Source: Alviniconcha marisindica (taxonomy: Eukaryota; Mollusca; Gastropoda; Provannidae). Taken from it: DNA of 64,000 bases. This document shows positions 34,830-46,055 of this stretch, in pieces. The DNA is taken from positions 1 to 64,000 of the forward strand of contig JABMCL010001181.1 of assembly GCA_018857735.1 (NCBI GenBank), in the 5' to 3' direction. The notes below the pieces were generated by a model, which was given only the letters and a program-made list of their open reading frames with translations, made no database searches and was not told where the DNA came from. Position numbers and translations under genes: made by a program. Within the stretch, counting starts at the first letter, position 1. Each line of letters starts with the position of its first letter.

Positions 34830-35140
34830 ACACACTCGTAAAGAAGAGAGAACAAACTGTAACTGACGTACTGTTAAAATAAGGAGACAAGCTGTAACTG
34901 ACACAATGGCAAAGTAAAGAGACAAGCTGTAACTGACACAACGACAAAGTAAAGAGACAAGCTGTAACTGACACAACGGCAAATTAAAGAGACAAACTGT
35001 ACCTGACACAATGGGAAGGTAGAAGGGACAAGCTGTAATTGACACAATAGTAAGGCAGAAGGGACCAGCTGTAACTGACACAATAGTAAGTTAGAAGGGG
35101 CAAGCTTTTACTGACACAACGGTAAGGTAGAAGGGACAAG
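34830..35140. repeat. 36-bp minisatellite (unit 1), second block
   Basis: About eight diverged copies; repeats the order unit 1 then unit 2 within one locus. Confidence 0.92.
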
Positions 35141-35149
35141 CCGGAAGGA

Positions 35150-35415
35150 ACCACAAATGTTGTGTAAGATGTAGCAGGCCTACTGACAGGTAGTTGTGTG
35201 AAACATAGCAGGCCTGGTTGTTGTGTGAAATGTAGCAGGCCTATTGACAGGTAGTTGTGTGAAACGTAGCAGGCCTACCGACAGGTTGTTGTGTGAAACG
35301 TAGCAGGCCTACCGACAGGTTGTTGTGTGAAACGTAGCAGGCCTACCGACAGGTTGTTGTGTGAAACGTAGCAGGCCTACCGACAGGTTGTTGTGTGAAA
35401 CGTTGCAGGCCAACC
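35150..35415. repeat. 34-bp minisatellite (unit 2), second block
   Basis: About eight copies; the last five are almost identical, indicating recent expansion or gene conversion. Confidence 0.94.
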
Positions 35416-35940
35416 TGGTCGCTGGGATAAGGCCACAAGAGAAGCGTCGGGTTTCAAGGCGAAGATAACCCAAAGTAGGTCAGTAATACACTGCACACTT
35501 CCCCGGTATGTAATGTACTGCATTTGTGTTTTTATGTTATCTTTCTTTCCACGCCACCTTTTCCGATATTACTTTGTAGGGCACTGCAGCCGCCCCCCCC
35601 CACCCCCCTTCCATTCCCGCGCCTCCCCAGCCAAGGTGCAGCATAATCCCCAAGCTGTTCCTGTTTAAAGTATGTAACTGAAGAAGAGGAAGAGTATCAA
35701 TGTGATTGTAACAACTGTTCAGCCAAGAAAGGTGTAACAACTGCTCATCCAAGAAAGGAAACGTTTCATCCTTACGGCAGTGCCAGGTAGGACTGTCTCT
35801 GTCACTGAAGCTACAACAACAACTTGTCTCTGCTTCGGTCACAGGCAGCGAACTTTGGCTGTCATGGCGGCCGATCTAGTCATTCCCGATCTAGTCACAG
35901 GCTGCCGGCTCGAGTTGCGTCAGATGGCGCGGAAGTAAGT
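35416..35940. repeat. Composite tail: 26-bp unit remnant and conserved flank
   Basis: 35690-35760 holds about three copies of the 26-bp unit (GTGTAACAACTGCTCAGCCA). 35761-35935 (TTTCATCCTTACGGCAGTGC to GCGTCAGATGGCGCGGAA) matches 48395-48595. The copy is interrupted at GGCGCGGAA by an insertion and resumes at 37097 with GGCGCGGAAAGTACGCGG. Confidence 0.75.
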
Positions 35941-36224
35941 AAGTAAACATGGTGCTTAAAGTAAAAGTCAAGTAAACATGGTGCTTAAAGTAAAAGTCCA
36001 AGGTTTTTAAGTATGCAAAATGACCATCGAAACGATTGACAAATGAGTCACTAGTTTAAGATTTAATGAAATAAAAAAATAAAAAATATGTTTAATTGGG
36101 TTTTTAATCGATTTTATTTTCTGTAGGCTTTCCCGGAAGTGACGTCTGTCTGGGGAGTCAGTGCGGTTGCCATCTTAGATTCTTCAGTAAACTGTTTATG
36201 CGTGTGGTCGACAAAAAGTTAACT

Positions 36225-36430
36225 ATGCCAGCCTACTGTGTTGCCGCTAACTGTAACAATTCGCAGACGACCCCAGGTATAACAATGCACGAGCTCCCGC
36301 GCAATCGACCCGCAGTGAGGCGAAAGTGGATTAAATTTAACAATTCAAACGAGCTGACTTTCTTGCTGCGCTGCATCACGCCCATTTGTGTAGCGAGCAC
36401 TTCAGTGAGTGCGATTTTGCAAACCTCATA
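36225..36430 (+). pseudogene. THAP-domain N-terminus (transposase or derived protein), frameshifted
   Basis: From the ATG: MPAYCVAANCNNS, then ITMHELPRNRP and VRRKWIKF, giving C-x4-C, the conserved Trp and Pro. The frame runs off in TFLLRCITP, while the adjacent frame supplies HLCSEHFSECDF, the C-x2-H pair and following Phe. So a one-base shift near 36365-36375 breaks a complete C2CH THAP finger. THAP domains bind DNA and form the N-terminus of P-element and Kolobok transposases. The catalytic part is absent. Confidence 0.7.
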
Positions 36431-36464
36431 GAATACCGCATGGGGTTTGCTTCGAAGCTGACAC

Positions 36465-36579
36465 GATGTTCCGGTACTCTTTCAAAATCCTGCCTGACAG
36501 GCTCAAACTGATACGGCTGTATCCTTGTGGGTCTCTCGGGCAAAGTATCAGTTTCGTCTTCGGAGCTCGAGTTGGCCAT
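36465..36579 (-). pseudogene. P2X7-like (intracellular-domain) protein N-terminus fragment
   Basis: Minus-strand ATG at 36579 begins MANSSSEDETDTL, then IQPYQFEPVRQDFE. An acidic Ser-rich start followed by a PYQFEP motif is, as I recall, typical of the many invertebrate P2X7-like proteins that carry the receptor's cytosolic cysteine-rich domain without channel segments. Sequence after about 36465 no longer looks like that family. CACGTGAC and a GC-rich leader lie upstream. It faces the THAP frame inside the same transposon. Assignment is tentative because only about 35 residues remain. Confidence 0.4.
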
Positions 36580-36782
36580 TTTGCAGCGACTCCCCAGAGT
36601 GACGTACTAGGCATATGGTCACGTGATTTGGGCGTCATGGCGACGCTTTCGGTACGACAGAAAATGCCTTTTTTCGTTCATTTATAACCCTCAGATCACA
36701 GTTTCACCTACATCATCGTTCTCAGCGAGCTTTAACGGAAATCGTGTCAAAAATCACCCCTAACCTTGGACTTGTCCTTTAA

Positions 36783-37098
36783 CGTCCACAGAAACCCTAA
36801 GGCTTATTAGGGACGGGGAGAAGGGTGGGGGGATGGGGGGGGGGGGGGGGTATGGAGGGGGGGAGAGGAAGATTATATATCTATCGCTACACTGTCACCA
36901 CCGGAATGACTTCTGCATTAAAATGGGAAGCGGTGAGAGACATTTTAATGTTTCAGTAGGAAGTGACGTACAAAGTCACAGGACTGTGTCCACAAACCAC
37001 AATCTTTTTGAAGAGAAAGGAAAGCCGAAGCGGTATCGAACCGAGGTCCTTCCACTTACAAACCTAACGCCTTACCGCTAGGCCACACCGGCTCACGT
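36783..37098 (-). mobile_element. tRNA-derived SINE (Thr-like head), minus strand
   Basis: The head at 37029-37096 reads GGCCTAGCGGTAAGGC (A box) and CTCGGTTCGATACC (B box) with a TTTGTAA loop suggesting a UGU (Thr) anticodon. The anticodon stem is imperfect, so it is not a gene. The body runs to a tail containing CCCTAATAAGCCTTAGGG and TTTCTGTGGACG, also seen at 26.9 and 40.7 kb. Poly-G/poly-C low complexity lies inside the body at 36825-36870. Confidence 0.7.
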
Positions 37099-37240
37099 GG
37101 CGCGGAAAGTACGCGGTAGCTATTTATAGCCCGGTGACCTGAACAAGGAAGGTGTGTAACCAGGTGTAGCTGGCGACGTTAGGATCGGCACGCACAGACA
37201 GCGTGGCGCTGATTAGAGCCTAAAATCAACAGCAGGTGTT
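37099..37240. repeat. Conserved composite tail, continued
   Basis: GGCGCGGAAAGTAC, GGCTATTTATAGCCC-like, GTGACnTGAACAAGG and ACAGACAGCGTGGCGCTGA match 48590-48680, so it completes the composite copy interrupted at 35935. CTATTTATAG is a TATA-like palindrome. Confidence 0.7.
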
Positions 37241-37869
37241 AGTCCATGGGCCAGGTAGCGACCCCCTCCCCCCTCCCCATCGCCCCCCCACCCCCACCCC
37301 CCCGCCCGGGGATTTTTTGAGAATGATTTTTGTGTCTTTTCAATATCTGCTTGTCTGCAAGATGAACTATTCTGCTTTTAGGGATTATCTGATACGGTAC
37401 ATAGCAGCTTAATCGCATGTGTTAAAACGTTACAAATCCCAAACAACTGGCAGCTATACCATCGTTTGGACACGTGAAAATACTGCACATGCTGGTATCA
37501 ATGGGTGATGCTGTTCTTGTGGCTGCTGTTGTCTTACCCAGGTAAGGTGGCCCAATTTCGTGCGTGGGATTAATGAAGTATTTAAAAAATAATAAAAAAT
37601 GTCACGTTGCATAATTTTGTACAATGCGTACACTCGTGTAAAAAATATTTAACAAAAGTGCTTCAGTTACCACCAAATGTGGCATGGTGACTAAGAGTCA
37701 CAGAGAATGTTTCATTAGCACCTGCAGTGATGGATGACGTCACGGAACAGAATATACTCGCCTTTAAAAGTTAAGCAACCTTTTACAAAATTGCACATAG
37801 TATGTTCAGACCTCAATAAACCACTTCCACAAAACCTCTGCAGTTGCTGGCTTATTTACTAGGTCCACC
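37241..37869. other. Non-coding with a SINE tail fragment
   Basis: 37425-37540 (AAATCCCAAACAACTGGCAG, ATACTGCACATGCTGGTA) matches 50450-50570 of the tRNA-derived SINE. The rest holds C-rich runs and AT-rich sequence without a gene. Confidence 0.6.
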
Positions 37870-38640
37870 TCCAATCAACCTGACACAGTGGTACAGTAGA
37901 AGGGACATGCCGTAACTGAAACAATGGTACAGCAGAAGGGACAAGCTGTAACTGACACACTGGTACAGTAGAAGGGACATGCCGTAACTGACACACTGGT
38001 ACAGTAGAAGGGACATGCCGTAACTGAAACAATGGTACAGAGAAGGGACAAGCTGTAACTGACACAATGGTACAGTAGAAGGGACAAGCTGTAACTGACA
38101 CAATGGTACGGTAGAAGGAACAAGCTGTAACTGACACAAGGATCCAGTAGAAGGGGCAAGCTTTAACTGACACAAGGGTACAGTAGAAGGGACCAGCTGT
38201 AACTGACACAGTGGTACAGTAGAAGGACAAGCTGTAACTGACACAGTGGTACAGTAGAAGGGACCAGCCGTAACTGACACAGTGGTACAGTAGAAGGGAC
38301 CAGCTGTAACTGACACAGTGGTACAGTAGAAGGGACCAGCTGTAACTGACACAGTGGTACAGTAGAAGGGACCAGCTGTAACTGACACAGTGGTACAGTA
38401 GAAGGGACCAGCTGTAACTGACACAGTGGTACAGTAGAAGGGACCAGCTGTAACTGACACAGTGGTACAGTAGAAGGGGCAAGCTGTAACTGACACAGTG
38501 GTACATTAGAAGGTACAAGTTGTAACTGACACAGTGGTACAGTAGAAGGGACAAGTTCTAACTGACACAAGAGTACAGTAAAAGGGACAGGCTGTAACTG
38601 ACACAGTGGTACAGTAGAAGGGACATGCCGGAAGGAACCA
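37870..38640. repeat. 36-bp minisatellite (unit 1), about 21 copies
   Basis: Variant with GTGGTACAGTAGAAGGGACC. Eight central copies (38170-38480) are nearly identical. Confidence 0.95.
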
Positions 38641-38649
38641 ATTAATGTG

Positions 38650-39080
38650 CTAAACGTAGCAGGTGTTTGGGCAGGTTGTTGTGTGAAACATAGCACGTCT
38701 ACTGACAGGTTGTTGTGTGAAATATAGCAGGTCTTCTGACAGGTTGTTGTGTGAAACATAGCAGACCTACTGACAGGTTGCTGTGTGAAACGTAGCAGGC
38801 CTACTAACAGGTTGTTGTGTGAAACATAGCAGGCCTCCTCACAGGTTGTTGTGTGAAACATAGCAGGCCTACTGACAGGTTGCTGTGTGAAACATAGCAG
38901 GCCTACTGACAGGTTGCTGTGTGAAACATAGCAGGCCTCCTCACAGGTTGTTGTGTGAAACGTAGCTGGTGTACAGGCAGGTTGTTGTGTGAAACGTAGC
39001 CGGTGTGCAGGCAGCTTGCCATGTGAAACGTAGCCGGTGTACAGGCAGCTTGTCACGTGAAACGTAGCCGGTGTACAAGA
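38650..39080. repeat. 34-bp minisatellite (unit 2), about 12 copies
   Basis: GTTGTTGTGTGAAACATAGC-type units; the array drifts to TGTACAGGCAG variants at its right end and abuts a minus-strand SINE. Confidence 0.94.
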
Positions 39081-39084
39081 CGTA

Positions 39085-39445
39085 GCAGAAATGGTAACAG
39101 CGCTGTTTGGTTATTAATGGCCGGTCCTATGTGAAACTGATGCCGTCTCGGAGCACGTTCTGTGTACACCATACAGACATGCACCAGTTTACAGTGTCAC
39201 TTGATTTGAAGCAACATACGCAAGGTGACTCTTTGTTCAGCTGTAACCTGCCACCCACTTTTGGCAGAATGACGGGAATCTTTTACGTGCTCCTGCGGTA
39301 CCACGGGGGTGGAACGGAAACCCAAATAAGGGTCAGCACAGAAAGATGACACTGGAGAAGACAATTCTGACGCCGCTCCTGCCGGGACTCGAACCCGCGA
39401 CCTTTTGATCACGAGTCCGGCGCTCTACCACTGAGCTGCCTCCGC
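39085..39445 (-). mobile_element. tRNA-derived SINE, minus strand
   Basis: The head at 39374-39445, minus strand, reads CAGCTCAGTGGTAGAGCG and GGTTCGAGTCCCGG, good A and B boxes. The body includes GAGCACGTAAAAGATTCCCG and TTCTGCCAAAAGTGGGTGGC, matching the copies at 49985-50273 and 52455-52895. The anticodon stem does not pair well, so it is a SINE head rather than a tRNA gene. Confidence 0.78.
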
Positions 39446-39469
39446 TCCTTATAAATTATTTGACACTGG

Positions 39470-39885
39470 CTGAGTAGAGGGGACAAACTGTACTTGACAG
39501 AATGGTAAAGTAGATATGATCATCTGTAACTGACACATTGGTAAAGTAGATGTGATCATCTGTAACTGACACAACGGTAAAGTAGATGTGATCATCTGTA
39601 ACTGACACAACGGTAAAGTAGATGTGATCATCTGTAACTGACACATTGGTAAAGTAGATGTGATCATCTGTAACTGACACAACGGTAAAGTAGATGTGAT
39701 CATCTGTAACTGACACAACGGTAAAGTAGATGTGATCATCTGTAACTGACACAACGGTAAAGTAGATGTGATCATCTGTAACTGACACAATGGTAAAGTA
39801 GATGTGATCATCTGTAACTGACACAACGGTAAAGTAGATGTGATCATCTGTAACTGACACAACGGTAAAGTAGATGTGATAAACT
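39470..39885. repeat. 36-bp minisatellite (unit 1 variant), about 11 copies
   Basis: Homogeneous units with GTAAAGTAGATGTGATCATC plus TGTAACTGACACAACG, directly next to the SINE head, as at 50.7 kb. Confidence 0.95.
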
Positions 39886-40009
39886 CAGAGACCACGTTAA
39901 CAGATAATTTCCGGTATATTACCAGTTAAGATCAGCATGTACCAGAAAAAGATCAACGATAGGTCAGGCTGTCAGGCTGTTGTTTTGTTTCACTGGTTCT
40001 GAAAACACA

Positions 40010-40012
40010 CAC

Positions 40013-40104
<92 letters not shown>

Positions 40105-40125
40105 AAACACACACACACACACACA

Positions 40126-40156
<31 letters not shown>

Positions 40157-40259
40157 CACACCACACACACACACACACACAACCCCAAAAACACACACAC
40201 ACACACACACAAAACACACACACCAACACACACACACACACACACACCAACACACACAC

Positions 40260-40291
<32 letters not shown>

Positions 40292-40327
40292 ACACATACA
40301 CACACACCAAACACACACACACACACC

Positions 40328-40413
<86 letters not shown>

Positions 40414-40495
40414 TACACACACACATACACACACACACGCACGCACGCATGCACGCACACACGCACGCGCACGCGCACGCACACACACAAACAGA
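40010..40495. repeat. Long interrupted AC tract (about 480 bp)
   Basis: AC with recurring CCAAAC, CCAC and CATA interruptions, ending in GCAC and CGCG variants. Confidence 0.95.
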
Positions 40496-40790
40496 GACAG
40501 AGACAGAATCGACACAGAGAGAGACTGGCCAAACATTGTGCAATGCATTTCATTTCTCGTAAACGTCTTCAATGTTAAAAATCGCGATTTTCGAAAAATG
40601 CCTGTTCGGTTCGGTTCGGTTGTGTTGCTTAATGTCCTCGGATGTCGGTTGACATATTAGGGACAAGCTGAGACCAATGCCGAAGCATGGTTCAATAATT
40701 CTTTACGTCCACGGAAACCAGAAGGCTCGTTAGGACGGACAGCCCAGGACGGCCACCTCGAGTCTCACACACCTCCTGAACTATGATTAA
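40496..40790. repeat. Short repeat and SINE-tail-like fragment
   Basis: GGTTCGGTTCGGTTGTGTTG near 40605 is a small tandem repeat. 40715-40785 matches the SINE tail at 26.9 kb. Confidence 0.5.
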
Positions 40791-41090
40791 TATCAATGGC
40801 TTGGTAGCATAATATGTAGCTTAGTAACATGCTGCAACAACAATCGATAACTTAGTAGCTCATATATAAAACTTAGTAGCATATAATTTATATAACTTAG
40901 TAGCAAATATAGGCACCAGCGTTGTAATAACGACCAATAGCTGAGTAGCATAATAAGTAGCTTAGTAATATACAGGCACCGGCGTTGTACTTACGACCAG
41001 TGGCTGAGTAAGATGTAGTTAAATAAGCACCAGCGTTGTAAGTAAGACGACAAAAGAATAAAAGAATAAAGAGTAATAACAACAATGATA
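40791..41090. repeat. Unit 4 repeat (about 55 bp), diverged
   Basis: Repeats of TAGCATAATATGTAGCTTAG with GCACCAGCGTTGTAATnACG, as at 48690-49960. It ends in AATAAAGAGTAATAACAACA, the same end as at 49925-49955, suggesting a defined terminus of the composite. Confidence 0.75.
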
Positions 41091-41127
41091 TTTTTTGTGC
41101 TAAACATGGCACCCAAAGATTTTGTTA

Positions 41128-41680
41128 GTAGGTGAGGGAGAGGCCATATCAAGAAGTGAAGAAATAGAAAGGTAGGTGAGGGAGGGCCATATCAAGATGT
41201 GATGAAATCACACAAAGGTAGGTGAGGGAGGGGCCATATCAAGACGTGAAGAAATTATAGACAGGTAGGTGAGGGAGGAGCCATATCAACAGGTGAAGAA
41301 ATCATAGAGAGGTAGGTGAGGGAGGGACCATATCAAGAAGTGAAGAAATCATAGGCAGGTAGGCGAGGAGGGGCCATATCTTGACGTGAAGAAATCATAG
41401 ACAGATAGGTGAGGGAGGGGCCATATCAAGAAGTGAAGAAATCACAGAAAGGTAGGTGAGGAAGGGGCCATATCTTGACGTGAAGAAATCATAGACAGAT
41501 AGGTGAGGGAGGAGCCATATCAACAGGAGAAGAAATCATAGAAAGGTAGGTGAGGGAGGGGCCGTATCAAGAAGTGAAGAAATCATAGAAAGGTAGGTGA
41601 GGGAGGGGCCGTATCAAGAAGTGAAGAAATCATAGAAAGGTAGGTGAGGGAGGGGCCATATCAAGAAGTGAAGCAATCAA
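41128..41680. repeat. 47-bp minisatellite (about 12 copies)
   Basis: Core GGTAGGTGAGGGAGGGGCCA plus TATCAAGAAGTGAAGAAATC; unrelated to the 36-bp family. Confidence 0.93.
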
Positions 41681-42170
41681 ATTAGGTACAGCAGCTGCTG
41701 TGCCAAAGGTTCGCTTAGTTTCCACTTACACATTTCAGATGCTTACAACATTATAACAAATTATGAAATAAGTTTCACTTCCTTACACGTTATTCATTCG
41801 TAGGTGAGCTTATAGTTTTTCCTATGTTCATGCTTTTCGATACATTTCTGTTGCACGTTTTGTTGTTGTAATTACTACTAAATGCAGCACTTTTGGTCTG
41901 AAGTTGGATTATTTTGAGGCCTGGCGGAAAGAAACTTTACTGACCGGGTGGCCTATTTATCCACGCGGAGTTTTTCCCGCTTACTTTTGCCCGTTGTACG
42001 TATTACTTGCTGCTCTTGTCAACTCAGAGGTGTAAGGTGTTTCTCCTTGTTTGTTGTTGTGGTTGCTTTTTCCCCCCACATGTTTTCTGTATGTCAGCAT
42101 TCTGCCAAAGTGGATCATAATGTATCTCAGATGACTTGTTCGTTCGACCACTGCTCCAGCCCCTACAGAA
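41681..42170. other. No gene seen
   Basis: AT-rich. A 119-codon plus frame from 41948 merges into LINE coding sequence after about 42180, but its first part shows no known motif. Confidence 0.4.
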
Positions 42171-43420
42171 AACATGTGGAAACAACAGCACTGAAGTGCA
42201 AGAAAGGTCTGCCAGTCCTGAAGGCTATGGCTGCAAAGGGTATTGAACAACGCCACTCTTCCTACTGTATCAAAGTGTGGTGCTCAGTGTCATTGACTAC
42301 GGACTAGGCCTCACAACAACGGCACAGACAAATCTGCTAAAGCTGGACAGAGTGCAGAACGAGGCAATGCGAAGCATACTGGGAACCACCAAGAACACCC
42401 CCATTGAGACCATGAGGTTGATGCTAGACCTCCCACCATCGCAAGGCAGACAGAAAGTAGGTCAGGTCGAAGCATACCCCAATGCCGTCGAAAATCCCCA
42501 CGACACACTCCATGAAGCCGTGAAAGACAGAGGGGTGCATGCTGGGACGGGGCAAGTCTTGGGTGGGTCAAGCAGAGGACTCAATACTGCAAGTATGCCA
42601 GCTGACAGAGCTCAATCAAACCAAGGAGTGGGAAAGGTACTCAAACCGATTCCGGCGTCTCTGTGAGACACTCCTGCCAGAACACTCCGGAAAGCATTGT
42701 CAAGAATGGCCAGCAGGCAAAAAACAAACAAACAACAAAAAACGGAGTCGGAGTTCAAGCTTCAAGACCTCATAGTGTAGACTGATGGCTCAGTCACCAA
42801 AGACCAGTCAGGGTGGGGCTTCACTGTCAAGCAAGGTGCGACTACCATCCATGAAGACAGTGCAGCCTATTCGGTCTCAAGCTCCAGCTTGACAATGGAG
42901 GTGGAAGCAGTCACCCATGCCTTCCGCTGGATTGCCTCAAGAGGTGACAGTCGGACCACCAATGTCATCATTCCCACAGATTCAATGAGTTTGCTGCAGA
43001 AGGTGGAATGGAAGCCCAGACTGGAATGTGTCAATGGTCGGCATCCACCTTTGAAAACTCCTGTGGGTGTACTGCCCTGGACATGCCGGAGTGAAGGGAA
43101 AGGACCGAGCGGACAGACTGGCGGGCAAAGCAACCATCACGAGTGGCTTGCTTCTCGGAAGATCTGAAGCGTTGAGGGGCTTGAGACACTACCTGCGGGC
43201 ACAAAGCCAAGGACATCACACCACTGATCGCCTGGAGGAGAGAGGCGTGGAGAGAGGAAGCGCTAGACGAGAGAGAGCCATCGTCAATCAGACGAACGTT
43301 GGAACCGTTTGAAAGGCGACGTTGGGGGAACTTCTGAGAGACGGGGTGGAGCGCATATGGGCTTTTCCGAGCGCATAGATGCCATCCTGAACTGTACTGA
43401 ACTTTTGTTGCTTTGTGCTA
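42170..43420 (+). pseudogene. LINE ORF2 C-terminus with RNase H domain, decayed
   Basis: Plus-strand pieces in several frames: VVLSVIDYGLGLTTTAQTNL and LLKLDRVQNEAMRSILGTTK (RT thumb region), then after a stop TDGSVTKDQSGWGFTVKQG (first RNase H Asp), MEVEAVTHAFRWIASRGD (Glu), IIPTDSMSLLQKV (Asp) and YCPGHAGVKGKDRADRLAG (His and last Asp). All four acidic catalytic positions are visible, but split over at least three frames with a TAG just before TDGS. RNase H in LINEs removes RNA template and marks the I/Jockey/R1-type groups. The 3' end is at about 43420. Confidence 0.75.
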
Positions 43421-43779
43421 GAGTTGTGAGTATATTGCGAACTTGCTTTTAAATTGTCTTTAGATAGGTCAGTTGCTATTATGTAAACAGCGCATTCAGT
43501 ATGGCTCGCGGACTTTGTCATATGGTCTATACTTTCACCAAAAAAGAAGAAGAAGAAAAGTATTTTCAGAATCGAATTTCTGGATATTTTCTGTGTTACA
43601 CTTTTTTTCTCTCTGCCAGGCACGTCGTTTTGGGGAGCTTATTCAAGTAGCATGCATCCTTCCATAGCAATGCATTACACGCATGCTGCTCAGACACAGC
43701 GACCGTTCAATATTTATCCAAATGTAGCAAGGAAGTATGTTTTACTATCAGTTACTTCATCAGGGATGGATACAACACA

Positions 43780-44260
43780 CCCACAAGTGGTTCACTACAA
43801 CACACTCACAAGTAGTTCACTACAACACACCCACAGGTGATTCACTACAACACACCCACATGTAGTTCGCTACAGCACACCCACAAGTAGTTCGCTACAA
43901 CACACCCACAGGTGGTTCACTACAACACACCCACAGGTGGTTCACTACAACACACCTACATGTAGTTCGCTACAACACACCCACAAGTAGTTCGCTACAA
44001 CACACCCACAAGTGGTTCACTACAACACACCCACAGGTGGTTCGCTACAACACACCCACAGGTGGTTCACTACAACACACCCACAGGTGATTCACTAAAA
44101 CACACCCACATGTAGTTCGCTACAACACACCCACAAGTAGTTCGCTACAACACACCCACAGGTGGATCACTACAACACACCCACAGGTGGTTCACTACAA
44201 CACACCAAGTGATTCACTACAACACACCCACAGGTGGATCACTACAGCACACCCACAAGT
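43780..44260. repeat. 25-bp minisatellite (about 19 copies)
   Basis: Unit TTCACTACAACACACCCACA plus GGTGG with TAGTTCGC variants. Confidence 0.94.
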
Positions 44261-44642
44261 GATGTATGTATTTACAGTATATTTTGTACTTTTCTGATTG
44301 CCATGACAGTACTTGTGCTTTTCCGACTGATTGTTATGACGGTACTCATGTTTTTCTGATTGTCATGTTGATATTGATGTATGCATTATTTTATAGTACT
44401 TGCGTTTATTTGAGTGTGTGTGAAATGCTTTAATATCGATGTACGCCTTTACAGTACTTGTAATTCTTCTTTTTTAACCCTTTTTTTTCTTTCATCCTGG
44501 CTTTTTGTCATGTGTGCATTTATTGTACTTGTGCTTTATTTGATTGTCAAATGGATTTTGATGTTGGTAATGTACAGCGCTGCGAGCTCGTGAATGTTTA
44601 CGGGGTATAGCGCTATATAAGAGTTGTTATTATTATTATATG
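44261..44642 (+). mobile_element. LINE 3' end with TTA tail
   Basis: GTACAGCGCTGCGAGCTCG and GTATAGCGCTATATAAGAG followed by TTATTATTATTA. The upstream 300 bases (GTACTTGTGCTTTT, repeated GATGTATG-like) are probably its 3' untranslated region, but I cannot fix a 5' end. Confidence 0.62.
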
Positions 44643-45220
44643 GCTATAATTAGCCACGTAATATGGTCACCCTACATGTTGTGACGGCACCACCCAAACT
44701 GCGGTTCTCTTTGTTGTTATGAACATCAGTTGTAATCTTTCACACCAGCATTATGCTCCAGTAAGGCCTGGCTGATCCATTCAGATACTTGGATACTCTG
44801 GTGCTGATATTAAGTCCATAATTAGGTCACGGAAAACAAGATTTTGTAATTCGGACTATTAAAATCTGTGACACAAATTTATTTGAAAATTAAAGCATAA
44901 ACCTTGCGCAGATGCAATGCTCCCATGAGAAGATTTTAGGACTAAAGGAACCTCTAATATCTAGACACCTCTGTCTATTGTCTTCAACGGCGGCTACTGT
45001 AATTAGGTCACACTAGATGGGCACGATTGCATCCACATAACTGATTAAATCCGTTCATCTGCACGGTGTTTTGTGTGGGAGACAACTTTTTCGATGCTTC
45101 AAATTGACAGTAATGTAAACTGTGAATTAGTTGTACACGGCTTTGAAAACAATTACTTCATTAGCGGAGCTGCCCCTTTCCAGTGAAGAACCCCTGTCTA
45201 ACCGCGGTGACAGTTCTCAC
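44643..45220. other. No gene seen
   Basis: Single-copy, AT-rich sequence without recognisable repeats or ORFs. Confidence 0.4.
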
Positions 45221-45224
45221 CGCA

Positions 45225-46055
45225 AACCCACAGGGCTGTGCACAGCAAGCTGCCCTGAAGCATCTGCAGCTTCCTCTGCACACTTGCTTGCAAGTACAGC
45301 GATTCCGTTCATAGCAAGATCTTGAGCCTGGGCTAGATAGTCCACATTGGCAGCGCCAGGCCTTTTCCTCTGTTTTGTTTTCCACACAAAAAATTATCGA
45401 CGGAAGAAGCTGAGCGAGCTCAAAGTTTGACATCTCATAGTTCACGTGGTCCAGAGCAGAACGCCAGGGCCTAGGTTTAGTCGGACATTTCACGCACGGA
45501 CGGTACTCACCACAACGAACTGAATGCACAAGCCGAAGGACACAGACATGGAAATCAAGAACAAGAGCCCGATATTTAAACGTCGCTTGTTCAGTCTCCA
45601 TCTGTGTTTGCCACTGTTCGGACTGACAGCATCATCAGGCTCAAACTCAACATAACAAAGGAAGGCACTGTGCTGCAGAACATGCAGCGCTTCAGCTGTA
45701 ACCTGGTGGGCATGTCTTGTCCTCGCAAGAGAAGATGCTTTCACAAAAGATTCTGCAACACGTGGTGATGCAGTTCCAGCAGCTGTGATTGCACTTGGCC
45801 ACCCAAAGCCATTCAATCACTCTGGCGGCCATCTCAACATGAAGACCCCCCCCCCCTCCCCGAAATCATGATCACATACTTGTTGTTACCAAACGAGTCA
45901 GGCCACAGCCACTGTATTTCTTTCGCTATTGCGGAGATTGCTGGTCCGTCGTCAGCACAGGAGTTTGATCTGGATTCAGATGTTCCACAGCTTCCTTGAC
46001 CAAATTCATGACACGGTTGAGTAAGGCAGTTGCTTGGGCATTTTCAAGCAGGAGT
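45225..46055 (-). pseudogene. Decayed member of a conserved uncharacterised invertebrate family
   Basis: Minus strand from 46055: LLLENAQATALLNRVMNLVK, EAVEHLNPDQTPVLTTDQ, IAKEIQWLWPDSFGNNKYVI, GLHVEMAARV, AITAAGTASPRVAESFVKAS, SLARTRHAHQVTAEALHVLQ, ATFKYRALVLDFHVCVLRLV, SALDHVNYE and NVDYLAQAQDLAMNGIAVLA. These motifs in this order (QTPV..DQ, GLHxEM, TRTRHAHQVTA, ALDHxNYAR) are what I remember of a large family abundant in cnidarians and molluscs, often multicopy and without assigned function. At least four frameshifts and a C8-10 run insertion break it. Family memory is unverified; the ordered motifs and decay are read directly. Confidence 0.6.

Larger units (their letters stand above)
35989..36778. 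mobile_element. Kolobok-like DNA transposon derivative (TTAA duplication, THAP)
   Basis: Left end TTAA|AGTAAAAGTCCAAGGTTT (TTAA at 35985-35988). The right end reverse-complemented is TTAA|AGGACAAGTCCAAGGTTA (TTAA at 36779-36782), giving imperfect terminal inverted repeats of about 17 bp. A THAP finger starts near the left end and an opposite-strand coding start lies near the right. TTAA target duplication plus THAP-bearing transposase is the known signature of the Kolobok superfamily. At 790 bp it is an internally deleted, non-autonomous copy. The left terminus is partly duplicated just outside (35942-35970). Confidence 0.6.

Noticed and set aside
39374..39445. tRNA gene on the minus strand (also 37029-37096, 50274-50355, 52824-52895)
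   Set aside because: A and B boxes are good, but the anticodon stems pair poorly and the same body follows in several copies, so they are SINE heads.
40000..40660. Cys-Val and His-Thr repeat frames over AC/TG tracts here and elsewhere (12.1, 22.8, 49.2, 53.5, 57.1 kb)
   Set aside because: Pure microsatellite translations.
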